64,000 bases of DNA from Pachyrhynchus sulphureomaculatus (taxonomy: Eukaryota > Arthropoda > Insecta > Coleoptera > Curculionidae): positions 7,448,146 to 7,512,145 of the forward strand of contig CM032448.1 of assembly GCA_019049505.1 (NCBI GenBank), given 5' to 3'. The translations under genes were made by a program, and so were the position numbers. Under the pieces are notes generated by a model, which worked only from the letters and a program-made list of their open reading frames with translations, had not been told where the DNA came from and made no database searches. Below, piece after piece: positions 20,219 through 29,926 of this stretch. Position 1 is the stretch's first letter, and every line of letters begins with the position of its first letter.

Positions 20219-22186
20219 CAAAAAGTTCTTCTTTCTCACATTTGATCAATGTGGTTCCATGTTTGGCTGACGGGCCAAAACCAAGTCAGCACGTTTTCAT
20301 CTTTTCCTGTTGTAATTGGATGTGACTGTGTGTATCTGCTGGGTGGTCTACCCGGGATAAATCGAGTGGGGTATAGTTTTTGTCTGCTTTGACTATTGCT
20401 GTGTGGAGGCTGGTTTGCTTGGTGTGAAAGAATTTCCTAAGTGCTTGTATTTGTTTTGTGTGTAATGATCTGATGTCTATAATTCCTCTACCTCCTGCCT
20501 TCCTCTCGATGGTAAGTCTTTCTTTGCATGCGTTGGGGTGTAATTTCCTGTATTTGGTGAATTGAGACCGTATAAGGATGTGAATATTTTCTAAGTCTGT
20601 TTGTGACCATTTGATGATACCAAATGAATATGTGAGTATAGGTATAGCGAACGTGTTGATGGCTTTAGTGAGATATTTGGAGTTGAGTTTTGTTTGTAAA
20701 AGTTTCGTCAGTCTGTTCTTGAATTCGGTTCTGAGCTCTGTTTTGATGTGAGTATGGTTGAGTTTGGTGCTTTGTTGGAAGCCTAGATATTTATATGTTT
20801 CTTTGTCAAACATGTTATCGAGTGTTTCATTGTTGATGATTTCTGTCTCATGGTGGTACTTCCATTGGCCTTTGTTGATGTGGAGCACTTTGCATTTACT
20901 TATACCAAATTCCATATTGACATCTAAGGTGAATATTTCTGTGATTTTGAGGAGTTCTTTCAGCTGTGTTTTTGTGGCAGCGTAGAGTTTTATGTCATCC
21001 ATATATAAGAGGTGGTTTATTTTATGTTGATTCACTTTTTGGTGTCTGGTATTGAAGCCATGCTCTGTTCTGTTTAGTATATTTGAGAGTGGATTGAGAC
21101 AGAGGCAAAACCATAGAGCGCTGAGCGAGTCTCCCCTGAAATATACCCCGTCTGATGTACAGCTCTTCTGTTTGGATGCGTTCGGTTTGTGTTTCTAGGC
21201 GTATTTTGGTTTTCCATGTTTTCATAATTTGCGCTAGAAATTGCCTGAGGTGTTGGTTGATTTTATAGATTTCTAGGGCTCTGATTAACCAGCTGTGGGG
21301 TATGGAGTCGAAGGCTTTTTTATAGTCTATATAACCGATGTGAAGGTTTCTGTGTTCTGTTCTGGTTTGTCCCATAATCACGCAATCTATGATCAGCTGC
21401 TCTTTGCATCCTCGACTATTTTTCCTGCATCCCTTCTGCTCTTCTGTGATAATATTGTTGTCTGTTAGGTGTTGTTCTATTTTCTTGGAAATTGCGGCTG
21501 TGATGATCTTGTATAGGGTTGGAAGACAGGTGATGGGTCGGTAGTTTGACGGGTTTGTGGTGTCTGAGCTTTTGGGTTTAACGTATGTTATTCCTTGTGT
21601 TAGGAAAGAGGGAAATGTGTGTGGTTGTAGAATGGCTTTGTTGATTTGGTGTGTGTGAGTGCTTCATGTGTGGTGGTAAACTGTTTGTACCAGAAGTTGT
21701 GTATATTGTCTATTCCAGGACATTTCCAGTTGTGTGTGTGTTTGATTGTTTCTGTAATTTCTTCTGTAGTTAGTGTGGAATTTTCTTGTTCTGTCACACG
21801 TTTGTGTTTATCTTCTTCGGCTTTGATCCAGGGGGTGTTATTATTATGTAGTTTGGGTTCTGACCAGACAGTTTTCCAATAATCTGCGAGTTCTTGTTTG
21901 TTTGGTGGTTCAGTTACTACTGTCTGCTCGTTGTACATAGTTTTTCGGTAGAACTGTTGTTCGCTTCTTCGGAAGAGGTTGTTGGTGTCTTTCCTCTCGT
22001 TTGATTCTTTGTATCTACGGAGTCTTGCAGCATATACGGATAGTTTTTGTTTCAAAGTATCAACGATTTCTGGCAGTGTTCGGTTGAGAGATTTAGATTT
22101 GATCTTGTTTATACTCTGTGTGACACGTTTGGATGCGTTCCCGTTCATAAACTGGGTAAGGTGTCCCAGATCTCTTCTCTCTCTTC
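20219..22186 (-). pseudogene. R4/Dong-like retrotransposon copy A (RT only, internally deleted)
   Basis: Closely similar to copy B. The minus strand runs from a 5' truncation at 22186 through the linker and RT (YIDYKKAFDSIPHSWLI, LLYMDDIKLYA) to QLQQEKMKT near 20290, then jumps straight to the 3'-terminal 75 bp that copy B has after its endonuclease. The zinc knuckle and RLE are thus deleted. Frameshifts near 21655 (extra GT) and 21137 (extra C). Its 3' (TTA)n tail at 20196-20218 is shared with the tail of the converging LINE. Confidence 0.85.
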
Positions 22187-22289
22187 TTATTATTATTATT
22201 ATTACAAAAAGTTCTTCTTTCTCACATTTGATCAATGTGGTTCCATGTTTGGCTGACGGGCCAAAACCAAGTCAGCACAAACGCTATTA

Positions 22290-23005
22290 CTATTCCGTAT
22301 TAAGGAATGACCTGACAATGTTACATGTTTTCAAAATCACTGACTTCTGAATGTTTCTGTGTATGTCTGTATTGAGTCCCAATTGCACTAAATGTGGTGT
22401 GAATGTTATTGGTGTAAGGCCTGTGGCTGATATAATGAGGGGGACAATGATGACTTTTTCCTGTCTCCATAGCCTTTTTATTTCCGTTGCAAGGTCTGTG
22501 TATTTGGAAATTTTTTCTGTGTATTTCGCTTGGATGTTTGTGTCGTTGGGGACAGCTATGTCAATCAGATAGGTGACTTTTCCTTTTTTGCACTGAAAAG
22601 TAATATCGGGTCTATTGGCGGAGACTGTTTTATCTGTATGGATACCGATATCCCAGTAGAGCTTGTAATCTTCATTTTCAAGTATGGATGTTGGGGTGTA
22701 TTTGTAGTAGGGATCTGTGTTTTCTATAAGTCTGTATGTTGTGGCTAGTGCTTGGTGAACCACTTTGGCAGCTGAATCATGCCTGGCTGTGTACTCCGTT
22801 CCGGCCAATATTTTACATCCGCTCGTTATGTGTTCGATCGTTTCTTTCTGCTGGTGGCATTTCCTACATCTGTCCTCTGCAATAGTCGGGTCTTTGATGA
22901 TATACTTTTGGTAGTTTCTGGTTAATATGACTTTATCCTGGATGGCAAGTAAGAAGCCTTCAGTCTCAGGGAATAGCTGCCCATCCCGTAACCAGGTGTA
23001 TGATT
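22290..23005 (-). CDS. Zinc knuckle and restriction-like endonuclease of copy B
   Basis: The minus-strand frame shows WLRDGQLFPETEGFLLAIQD, then CRKCHQQKETIEHITSGC, a CxxC...H...C knuckle found next to RLE domains. It continues with TEYTARHDSAAKVVH, NRPDITFQCKKGKVTYLIDI (the PD-(D/E)xK-like core) and AVPNDTNI, with an Arg/Lys-rich end. RLE cleaves the genomic target to prime reverse transcription. The frame is open to a stop near 22290; the 3' UTR of about 85 bp then runs into (TTA)n. Confidence 0.8.
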
Positions 23006-23010
23006 GTTTT

Positions 23011-24813
23011 TTATTTACGTGGTCTTTGTTCTATGTGGTATCTGTGTTTTCCGTGGAGTGTTTTCTCTGACCACGTTTTCACCTTTTCCTGTTGTAATTG
23101 GGTGTGACTGTGGGTATCTGCTGAGTGGTCTGCCCGGGCTAAGTCGAGAGGTGTGTAGTTTTTGTCTGCTTTCACTGTCGCTGTGTGGAGGCTGGTTTGC
23201 TTGCTGTGAAAGAATTTCCTAAGTGTTTGTATTTGTTTTGTGTGTAATGATCTGATATCTATAATTCCTCTTCCTCCTGCCTTCCTCTCGATGGTAAGTC
23301 TTTCTTTGCATGCGTTGGGGTGTAATTTCCTGTATTTGGTGAATTGAGATCGTATAAGGATGTGAATATTTTCTATGTCTGTTTGTGACCATTTGATGAT
23401 ACCAAATGAATATGTGAGTATAGCTATAGCGAACGTGTTGATGGCTTTAGTGAGATTCTTAGAGTTGAGTTTTGTTTGCAAAAGTTTCGTCAGTCTGTTT
23501 TTGAATTCGGTTCTGAGCTCTGTTTTGATGTGAGTGTGGTTGAGTTTGGTGCTTTGTTGGAAGCCTAGATATTTGTATGTTTCTTTATCGAACATGTTAT
23601 CGAGCGTTTCATTGTTGATGGTTTCTGTCTCATGGTGGCCCTTCCATTGGCCTTTGTTGATGTGGAGCACTTTGCATTTACTTATACCAAATTCCATATT
23701 GACATCTAAGGTGAATATTTCTGTGATTTTGAGGAGTTCTTTCAGCTGTGTTTGTGTGGCAGCGTAGAGTTTTATGTCGTCCATATATAGGAGGTGGTTT
23801 ATTTTATGTTGATTCACTTTTTGGTGTCTGATATTGAAGCCATGCTCTGTTCTGCTTAGTATATTTGAGAGTGGATTGAGACAGAGGCAAAACCATAGAG
23901 CACTGAGCGAGTCTCCCTGAAATATACCCCGTCTGATGTACAGCTCTTCTGTTTGGATCCGTTCGGTTTGTGTTTCTAGGCGTATTTTGGTTTTCCATGT
24001 TTTCATAATTTGCGCGAGAAACTGCCTGAGGTGTTGGTTGATTTTATAGATTTCTAGGGCCCTAATTAACCAGCTGTGGGGTATGGAGTCGAAGGCTTTT
24101 TTATAGTCTATGTAACCGATGTGAAGGTTTCTGTGTTCTTTTCTGGTTTGTCCCATAATCACGCTATCTATAATCAGCTGCTCTTTGCATCCTCGACTAT
24201 TTTTCCTGCATCCCTTCTGCTCTTCTGTGAGGATATTGTTGTCTGTTAGGTGTTGTTCTATTTTCTTCGAAATTGTGGCTGTGATGATCTTGTATAGGGT
24301 TGGAAGACAGGTGATAGGTCGGTAGTTTGACGGGTTTGTGGTGTCTGAGCTTTTGGGTTTAACGTATGTTATTCCTTGTGTGAGGAAAGTGGGAAATGTG
24401 TGTGGTTGTAGAATGCCTTTGTTGATTTGGTGTGTGAGTGCTTCGTGTGTGGTGGTAAACTGTTTGTACCAGAAGTTTTGTATATTGTCTATTCCAGGAC
24501 ATTTCCAGTTGTGTGTGTGTTTGATAGTTTCTGTAATTTCTTGTGTATTAAATGTGGTATCTTCTTGTTCTGTCACATGTTTATGTTTGTCTTCTTCGGC
24601 TTTGATCCAGGGGGTGTTATTATTGTGTAGTTTGGGTTCTGACCAGATACTTTTCCAATAATCTGTGAGTTCTTGTTTGTTTGGTGGTTCAGTCACTGCT
24701 ATCTGTCTGTTGTACATAGTTTTTCCGGTAGAACTGTTTTTCGCTTCTTCGGAAGAGGTTGTTGGTGTCTTTCCTCTCATTTGATTCTTTGTATCTACGG
24801 AGTCTTGCGGCAT
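23011..24813 (-). CDS. Reverse transcriptase segment of copy B
   Basis: 600 codons. RT motifs in order: NPSNYRPITCLPTLYKI, GCRKNSRGCKEQL, YIDYKKAFDSIPHSWLI (motif A), RRGIFQGDSLSALWFCLCL (motif B), LLYMDDIKLYA (motif C; YMDD catalytic pair) and KYLGFQQ (motif D/E). The thumb region contains ILTYSFGIIKWSQ and AGGRGIIDI. It would copy the element RNA at the nicked target. The frame ends at RPRK; the endonuclease region continues in another frame (NKKQSYTWLRDGQLFPETEG), so an indel lies near 23010. The first residues come from the wrong frame; the true frame enters near TMYNRQ. Confidence 0.85.
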   Translation of the reverse strand: MPQDSVDTKNQMRGKTPTTSSEEAKNSSTGKTMYNRQIAVTEPPNKQELTDYWKSIWSEPKLHNNNTPWIKAEEDKHKHVTEQEDTTFNTQEITETIKHTHNWKCPGIDNIQNFWYKQFTTTHEALTHQINKGILQPHTFPTFLTQGITYVKPKSSDTTNPSNYRPITCLPTLYKIITATISKKIEQHLTDNNILTEEQKGCRKNSRGCKEQLIIDSVIMGQTRKEHRNLHIGYIDYKKAFDSIPHSWLIRALEIYKINQHLRQFLAQIMKTWKTKIRLETQTERIQTEELYIRRGIFQGDSLSALWFCLCLNPLSNILSRTEHGFNIRHQKVNQHKINHLLYMDDIKLYAATQTQLKELLKITEIFTLDVNMEFGISKCKVLHINKGQWKGHHETETINNETLDNMFDKETYKYLGFQQSTKLNHTHIKTELRTEFKNRLTKLLQTKLNSKNLTKAINTFAIAILTYSFGIIKWSQTDIENIHILIRSQFTKYRKLHPNACKERLTIERKAGGRGIIDIRSLHTKQIQTLRKFFHSKQTSLHTATVKADKNYTPLDLARADHSADTHSHTQLQQEKVKTWSEKTLHGKHRYHIEQRPRK

Positions 24814-25789
24814 ATACAGATAGTTTTTGTTTCAAAGTATCGAGGATTTCTGGCAGTGTTCTGTTGGGAGACTTAGATTTGATCTTGTTTGCCCCCTGTG
24901 TGACACGTTTGGACGCGTTCCCGCTTATAAACTGGGTAAGATGTCCTAGATCTCTCCTGATGTTGTTGATTTTGTTTTCTATTCTTATTTGCCATTTGAA
25001 TTTTGGTTTTGTCCTGTTGGGGTTTCCTTGTCGTTGAGGGAGTTTTTGATTATTTTGTGTTAGAGTGGTGATTGCTGCTGCGTATATTATTGTGTGAATG
25101 TCTTCGATTGTGCTTAAGTCCGTTATATACTGAGGTATTATGTGCTTGTTTAGTGTGTTGAGGATTGGTTGCGTGCTCTGTCTGAAGATTAAACGAGGGA
25201 TGGGATTTCTTGTTGTGGGGTCGGTGCCTGACCATCGAGCTAGATGTGACTCCATTTTTGCTTTAAGTGTTTGTATGAGAGGTGATTCTGGGTGATGTTG
25301 TGTGGATGTCGTTGAGGGTGGCGAGTGATTCATGTTGTTGTCTGTGATATGGTGTTGCGCGGTACTCGCAATATTATTTTGCGTTATGCTCCTCCTGGGT
25401 GGTGGGTATTGTTGTGTTCGACTGGGTGGTTGTGTGTGTGAGGCTGGTTCGGAATCTGCTTTATTGTTTCTATTGTTTGGTTGGTCTGTGTTCAGTTCAA
25501 CAGCCACTGTGTCCTTGATGGTTTGCAATTCGAGAGGTGTGAGACGATTGTTCTTGGTAATAACTCTTTTTTGGTCTATTACTCTCTGTTCTGAAACAAG
25601 TAATTGCAGATGTGGATATTCGGTCAAGAAAAGTCTGTGCAGTTGCTGTCTGTAGCCCGATGTTATTGTTTCGAGTTTAGTGGCGGTGTAGTAACAGCGC
25701 ATCACCGTCCTATTCATCTCATCCGTCCACTTTAAACCGCTGTCTTGGTTTTCCAGCCTTGGTAGTTGCATGTTGTCCTTGCAAAACAT
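24689..25789 (-). pseudogene. Linker segment of copy B (DNA/RNA-binding region)
   Basis: 366 codons beginning MFCKDNMQLPRLENQDSG. It includes LKWTDEMNRTVMRCYYTATK, a possible Myb/HTH-like DNA-binding segment (tentative), a Pro/Ser/Gln/His-rich central part, and a basic C-terminal portion (KIKSKSPNRTLPEI, AARLRRYKESNERKD). Copy A shows the reading frame continuing directly into the RT (QFYRKTMYNEQ); here one extra C near 24727 shifts the frame, producing KNYVQQ and an early stop. Upstream it overlaps the OTU frame. Confidence 0.65.
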
Positions 25790-26753
25790 ACGGGCCCTGG
25801 CCTGGCTTTGGTGGTTGTGTTTGTCCCGTATCTACGTCGGTTGTGCTTGGGATTGATGTTGGTGGGTCCAAGCGGCGAGTGATTCTCTCCTCAGTGATTT
25901 CTTTGTCAGGTTTTGTGTTTTCATTACAGCAACGCATGGCGTGTTCGTTGATTCCTGTGGTGCAACTCATGCGCTGCTGTGATTTTCCCGCCTTGGTGGG
26001 TGTCAGCTTAGTCGCCGACACAACACTTTTGGCAGGTCCATTTTCGGTTGCCTGGTCTTCATCGTTTTGGTCGAGCTGCCATTTCCCGCGACGTCCTCGA
26101 CCGTTACGTCGCTCGCCCGATGCTTCTTTTATTGGTCTGTTGTTCTCTGGAATGTTTTCAATGTTTTGTGGTGTCAGAAGCTCAAAGTGTCCCGACATTG
26201 GGTCGCCTGTTAGTAGAAGGTAAATGGTTTTGTTGTATTTTCCCGTGCTTATTATTGTTGGTCTGTCCGTAAAAGTTATTTTTGTATGTCTTGTTCTTCG
26301 TTGTTTTGAGAAGATATGAAAGTTGCTATTTTGTGTTTCCGAGAGGGCAAGTATCTCTAGGCTCGTTCCATAGGTGCCATTTTTCCGCATATAATTATAA
26401 TAGTTACTGAAGTCTTTTATATCGTCGACTTCAATTAATGAAAATGTATGAAGTTCCGACCAGTTTTGTTGTAAATATCTTAGAGCAACCTCTCGGAGTT
26501 TCTCATGATGGTTCTGGTGGCCATTAAAGTGTAAGCTAACTGCACGGAAAAGGCAATTTCCATCACCTACAATGTCGGATCTGGTAAAACTATCGGGAGT
26601 AGTTTCGACTGAGGCGGTTGTTTGGTTCGTCTGTAGTTGTTGTTGTTGTGGTGTTGCTATAGCTGTTTGTACGACAGGGGTCCGCCTCCGCAACACCCTT
26701 CCATTTTCATTATTATAATTATTATTCTTTAACATAGTACTTGTTATTAACAT
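25719..26753 (-). CDS. OTU-domain N-terminal segment of copy B
   Basis: 344 codons. Residues about 1-50 are Gln/Thr-rich. An OTU cysteine-protease-like domain follows: VGDGNCLFRAVSLHF supplies the Asp-Gly-Asn-Cys catalytic motif, then REVALRYL, YGTSLEILALS, and GHFELLTPQ with the expected catalytic His. A basic stretch (RRNGRGRRGKWQ) and a CxCC-like segment (HAMRCCNE) come next. OTU proteins cleave ubiquitin-type linkages; the role in a retrotransposon is unknown. It overlaps the next frame (24689-25789) by 71 bases, so either two ORFs or one ORF with a frameshift. The first possible start lies just inside the (TTA)n tract. Confidence 0.75.
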   Translation of the reverse strand: MLITSTMLKNNNYNNENGRVLRRRTPVVQTAIATPQQQQLQTNQTTASVETTPDSFTRSDIVGDGNCLFRAVSLHFNGHQNHHEKLREVALRYLQQNWSELHTFSLIEVDDIKDFSNYYNYMRKNGTYGTSLEILALSETQNSNFHIFSKQRRTRHTKITFTDRPTIISTGKYNKTIYLLLTGDPMSGHFELLTPQNIENIPENNRPIKEASGERRNGRGRRGKWQLDQNDEDQATENGPAKSVVSATKLTPTKAGKSQQRMSCTTGINEHAMRCCNENTKPDKEITEERITRRLDPPTSIPSTTDVDTGQTQPPKPGQGPYVLQGQHATTKAGKPRQRFKVDG

Positions 26754-26773
26754 TATTATTATTATTATTATTT

Positions 26774-27120
26774 TTGTCTTAAATATATGAATGCTTGTAC
26801 CTTTCCTATTCTTTCACCTTCTGTTAATAGTTCTTGGCTGTTATCTTCACTTTCGTTGTTCAAATATGTGGTTTTGATGAAGTTTATTTTTACACCTACT
26901 TCTCGAGACTTGTTATTTAATTACATCAGCATTTCTTGTAATTCTTCTGTTGTGTTGGCTATCAGAGCCTTAAGTGATTTAATCATTCCGTCCATTAGTA
27001 TTCCTTTATTTTTCAACTTTAACGATTTGAACATATCTTCTAGAGTCAACGTGAACAGCTTTGGAGATATTTATTTCAATTTTATTTGTTTTTTCTTCAA
27101 GCATTGTATTGTACATTGTA
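26774..27120 (-). pseudogene. RTE-like RT fragment
   Basis: Minus strand gives NTTEELQEMLM then NKSREVGVKINFIKT, a segment that follows the YADD motif in RTE-type RTs, with one internal stop. It is cut at 26773 by the retrotransposon copy B. Confidence 0.6.
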
Positions 27121-27129
27121 CATTAATTT

Positions 27130-27290
27130 TTGGTTCTGCTCCTTGACGGGCAATTCATCAGCTCCGATCCTTCTCGTGTTTAGGCAGAGCATCGGCGACC
27201 CTTCGGTGATGCGTTACACAATCTCGAGTTTGGATCCTTTGTTCGTGGAGAGCAACGTAGTCTCGCTCTAGGCGATAGTTGTCCTCCTGA
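27130..27290. repeat. Short dispersed repeat, second copy
   Basis: Counterpart of 16270-16400. From 27290 to the gap at 27791 I see no gene or recognisable element. Confidence 0.45.
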
Positions 27291-27790
27291 ATGAATATAT
27301 CTTTTTCGTTATGACTAAATTTAACTTAAAACTTCATCTGTTGTAAGAGCATTGGTAAAGGAACTCCTCGGGAAACTGCTACTGGTTTTGGATACAACCT
27401 TTTTTGTCAGCCCGCTAGTCCGATTACGTAATTGAAACAAAAAACACGGCCTCACGTGTTCACCAACTGCTCCAATCACATAATCTAAACCGACGTTTTT
27501 AGGAATTATTCCTCACAGTGCTTAGTAAGTCTATGCCATTCGAACCCCTAACAAGCGTTATTGACCACCGACCCACACCTCGAAGCCCCGAAAAGTCCGT
27601 ACTTCGCTTTCAGAAGCGCCAACTGGGAAAACGCGACCTCGTACTTCGACCTGTCGACAGGAAGTGAATTCTTGAAGCATTATTTGTGAAGCAGCATTTT
27701 TATATATGTATTCAAGAGGAGTTGGTATCTTTCATCGACTCTGTTGTCACTTAAGGCGTTAAGGACTGCCTATATTTCTACCAAATCGAA

Positions 27791-27890
27791 NNNNNNNNNN
27801 NNNNNNNNNNNNNNNNNNNNNNNNNNNNNNNNNNNNNNNNNNNNNNNNNNNNNNNNNNNNNNNNNNNNNNNNNNNNNNNNNNNNNNNNNN
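27791..27890. other. Assembly gap (100 N)
   Basis: Run of exactly 100 N. Continuity across it should not be assumed. Confidence 1.
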
Positions 27891-27913
27891 TTGTGACGTT
27901 TGTTGAAGCTGTT

Positions 27914-28690
27914 GGTAGATAGGTAATAAAATGAATACTATTTGCTAATGAATATTGCTGGGAAATCCATTCTGAATATTAATTGTATAAATTGAGTAAA
28001 GGTGAGTTACCATGGGCCAGATAGGTATTTTTTGTTCGTTTAAGATTATGTCTGAGTTTTTAATTCTATTTATTTCTAAATTTTCTAATAGGTTTAATTT
28101 TACGCCATTGTTTTGTGTGTGTTTACGGGGAAATAGTGTTCCATGTTTTAGTAATTTTTACTTTTAATTCAGTTTTATTTGATATTGGGGCACTATTTAC
28201 TTTATTTTTAATGTCAGCCACAAAATTTTAAATTTATCGTCAAAAAGATGATTTGATTCTGTTAAATGATTCCTGTACGCTGAGTCGTTTTTGTTTTTTA
28301 AATAGCTTCTTTTATGTCCTGAAATCCGAGTTTCGAATGAGCGACCTATGTAACTTTTATGACAAGAACCACAATTCAACTGATACACTCCAGATTTTTT
28401 TGATTTATTTTGTTTTCCCTTTGCGTTTTTAATGAATTTTCCTAACGAGTTGTTTGTTCTAAAAGCTATGTTGATTTTATATTTGTTTAAGTGGTTTTTA
28501 ATTGTCTCTGACGTGTTACCAAAATAGGTTAAAACATTATATTTTTTTCCCTGTGTTTTCTTTCTTGGGGTATACTAAAGAAATAGCTTTATTTTTTAAT
28601 TTTTTGTTTAGAATTACGTCTATGGTCTCAGGAGAATATCCGTTGTTAACAGCAATTTGTTTTATTAGATTTAATTCTGTATCAAAATTA
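27914..28690 (-). pseudogene. PLE fragment: RT end plus GIY-YIG endonuclease
   Basis: From 28690 down, the minus strand reads NLIKQIAVNNGYSPETID, then KKSGVYQLNCGSCHKSYIGR (CxxC and YIG) and RISGHKRSYLKNKNDSAYRN with HLTESNHLF. The usual QTG after YIG is missing (a 9-base deletion). Stops lie between the RT thumb and the endonuclease. The 3' noncoding part (27914-28085) is the sequence repeated at 4880-5050. Confidence 0.8.
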
Positions 28691-28734
28691 TCTACCACCA
28701 ATTGTCACACTGCCACTTCATATAGTCACTATAT

Positions 28735-28860
28735 ATGGTTAAAAAGTAAGGGTGACAGAATGCAGCCCTGTCTGACGCCTGCTTGTACAAGGGATCTGAA
28801 AAAGAATTATTCAGTTTAATTCTGTCATTTGTATTCTCGGGGTTTGAATAAGGTTTACAA
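28735..28860 (-). pseudogene. RTE-like RT scrap
   Basis: The complement of 28741-28800 encodes a broken form of the QAGVRQGCILSPLLF motif B block. Positions 28870-29235 beyond it hold nothing I recognise. Confidence 0.5.
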
Positions 28861-29237
28861 TAGTAAGTGTCAAACTACTATCCATAGTGATATGTTTGAG
28901 AATGGAAAGTGGTCTAGGCTAACTATTTATCAATACTTATAGTATACACAAACTTCGAAATCGAGTTCGAAATGCAGCACCACAACATTGAATTAAAGGT
29001 TATTCTCTTACTTGAAAAAAGTTAAGTAGAGTCGTCATGTCTCCTGAATTTTAACTTATTAATAAACATCCTTGACCAAATTATGTCATAAGTAACAACA
29101 ACTTTAAATAGAAAAAGTCAGATTCATGGTCACACGACACCTGTTTGTTACTACCTCCGGTCGAATAGCTTTCATGCCGCTATTGTTGTTTGTTTCGTCG
29201 CGTGTCAATTAATTAGGCTCAAGCTATGTATATATGC

Positions 29238-29315
<78 letters not shown>

Positions 29316-29323
29316 TATATATA
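29238..29323. repeat. (TA)n microsatellite
   Basis: About 85 bp of TA with two interruptions, ending at the left terminus of family K copy 2. Confidence 0.95.
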
Positions 29324-29926
29324 TTAGAGTGACCGAATCTCATAGAGGGGGAAAAAAAATGTCGGAATCTTATTCGTCTGGACCCCACAAAATGATTCCC
29401 CTTTCCAGATATTGAGATAGCGGAAATTTGAGCTCGATTAAACGACGTTAACCCGTGCCGCTCGTCGCTCAAAGTTTGAAAAAATCCAAATTTTTGGCCA
29501 AAAAGTTGACATATGGAGCCATAACTCCAGAACGGTAAATAATAGAAACACGCTTAATATCTCAAAAGAAAGCTAATGCTGTTCTTCAAAATTTATATTC
29601 TATACATAATTGTTGTTAATTTAAGTCAAACCGAGTTACAACAGCCTTTAGCCCCAAAAACGTGACCTGGTACCACTAGGAGCATACTTCGTATATTTTG
29701 TTATTAAGTGATAAATTTTTGCTTTTTTTTTTGGTATATTTTTGAGTTTAAAGTAGAAATATAATAAAAAAACAAGTAATACTGATAAGTCTAATGACAT
29801 TTTTTATTTTAAAATATAAAAATTAGGTATATAATACATACAAAACAGACACAGAAAAGATACAGACGTAGTACCTACATGAGTTGATAATTTTACATAG
29901 TTATCTAATCTATTCTAGAACTTTTG

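Larger units (their letters stand above)
22187..26773 (-). mobile_element. R4/Dong-like non-LTR retrotransposon copy B, near full length
   Basis: About 4.5 kb on the minus strand, with (TTA)n at both ends (22187-22203 and 26751-26773). Order: OTU domain, linker, RT with YMDD, CCHC knuckle, RLE, short 3' UTR. RT followed by a C-terminal RLE places it in the early-branching R2/R4/NeSL group; the (TAA)-type target recalls Dong. Frameshifts separate the segments, so this copy is likely inactive. Confidence 0.8.

Noticed and set aside
25332..26272. Plus-strand ORFs (107, 154 and 74 codons) opposite the OTU segment
   Set aside because: Antisense shadows of the retrotransposon; composition follows the complementary coding strand.
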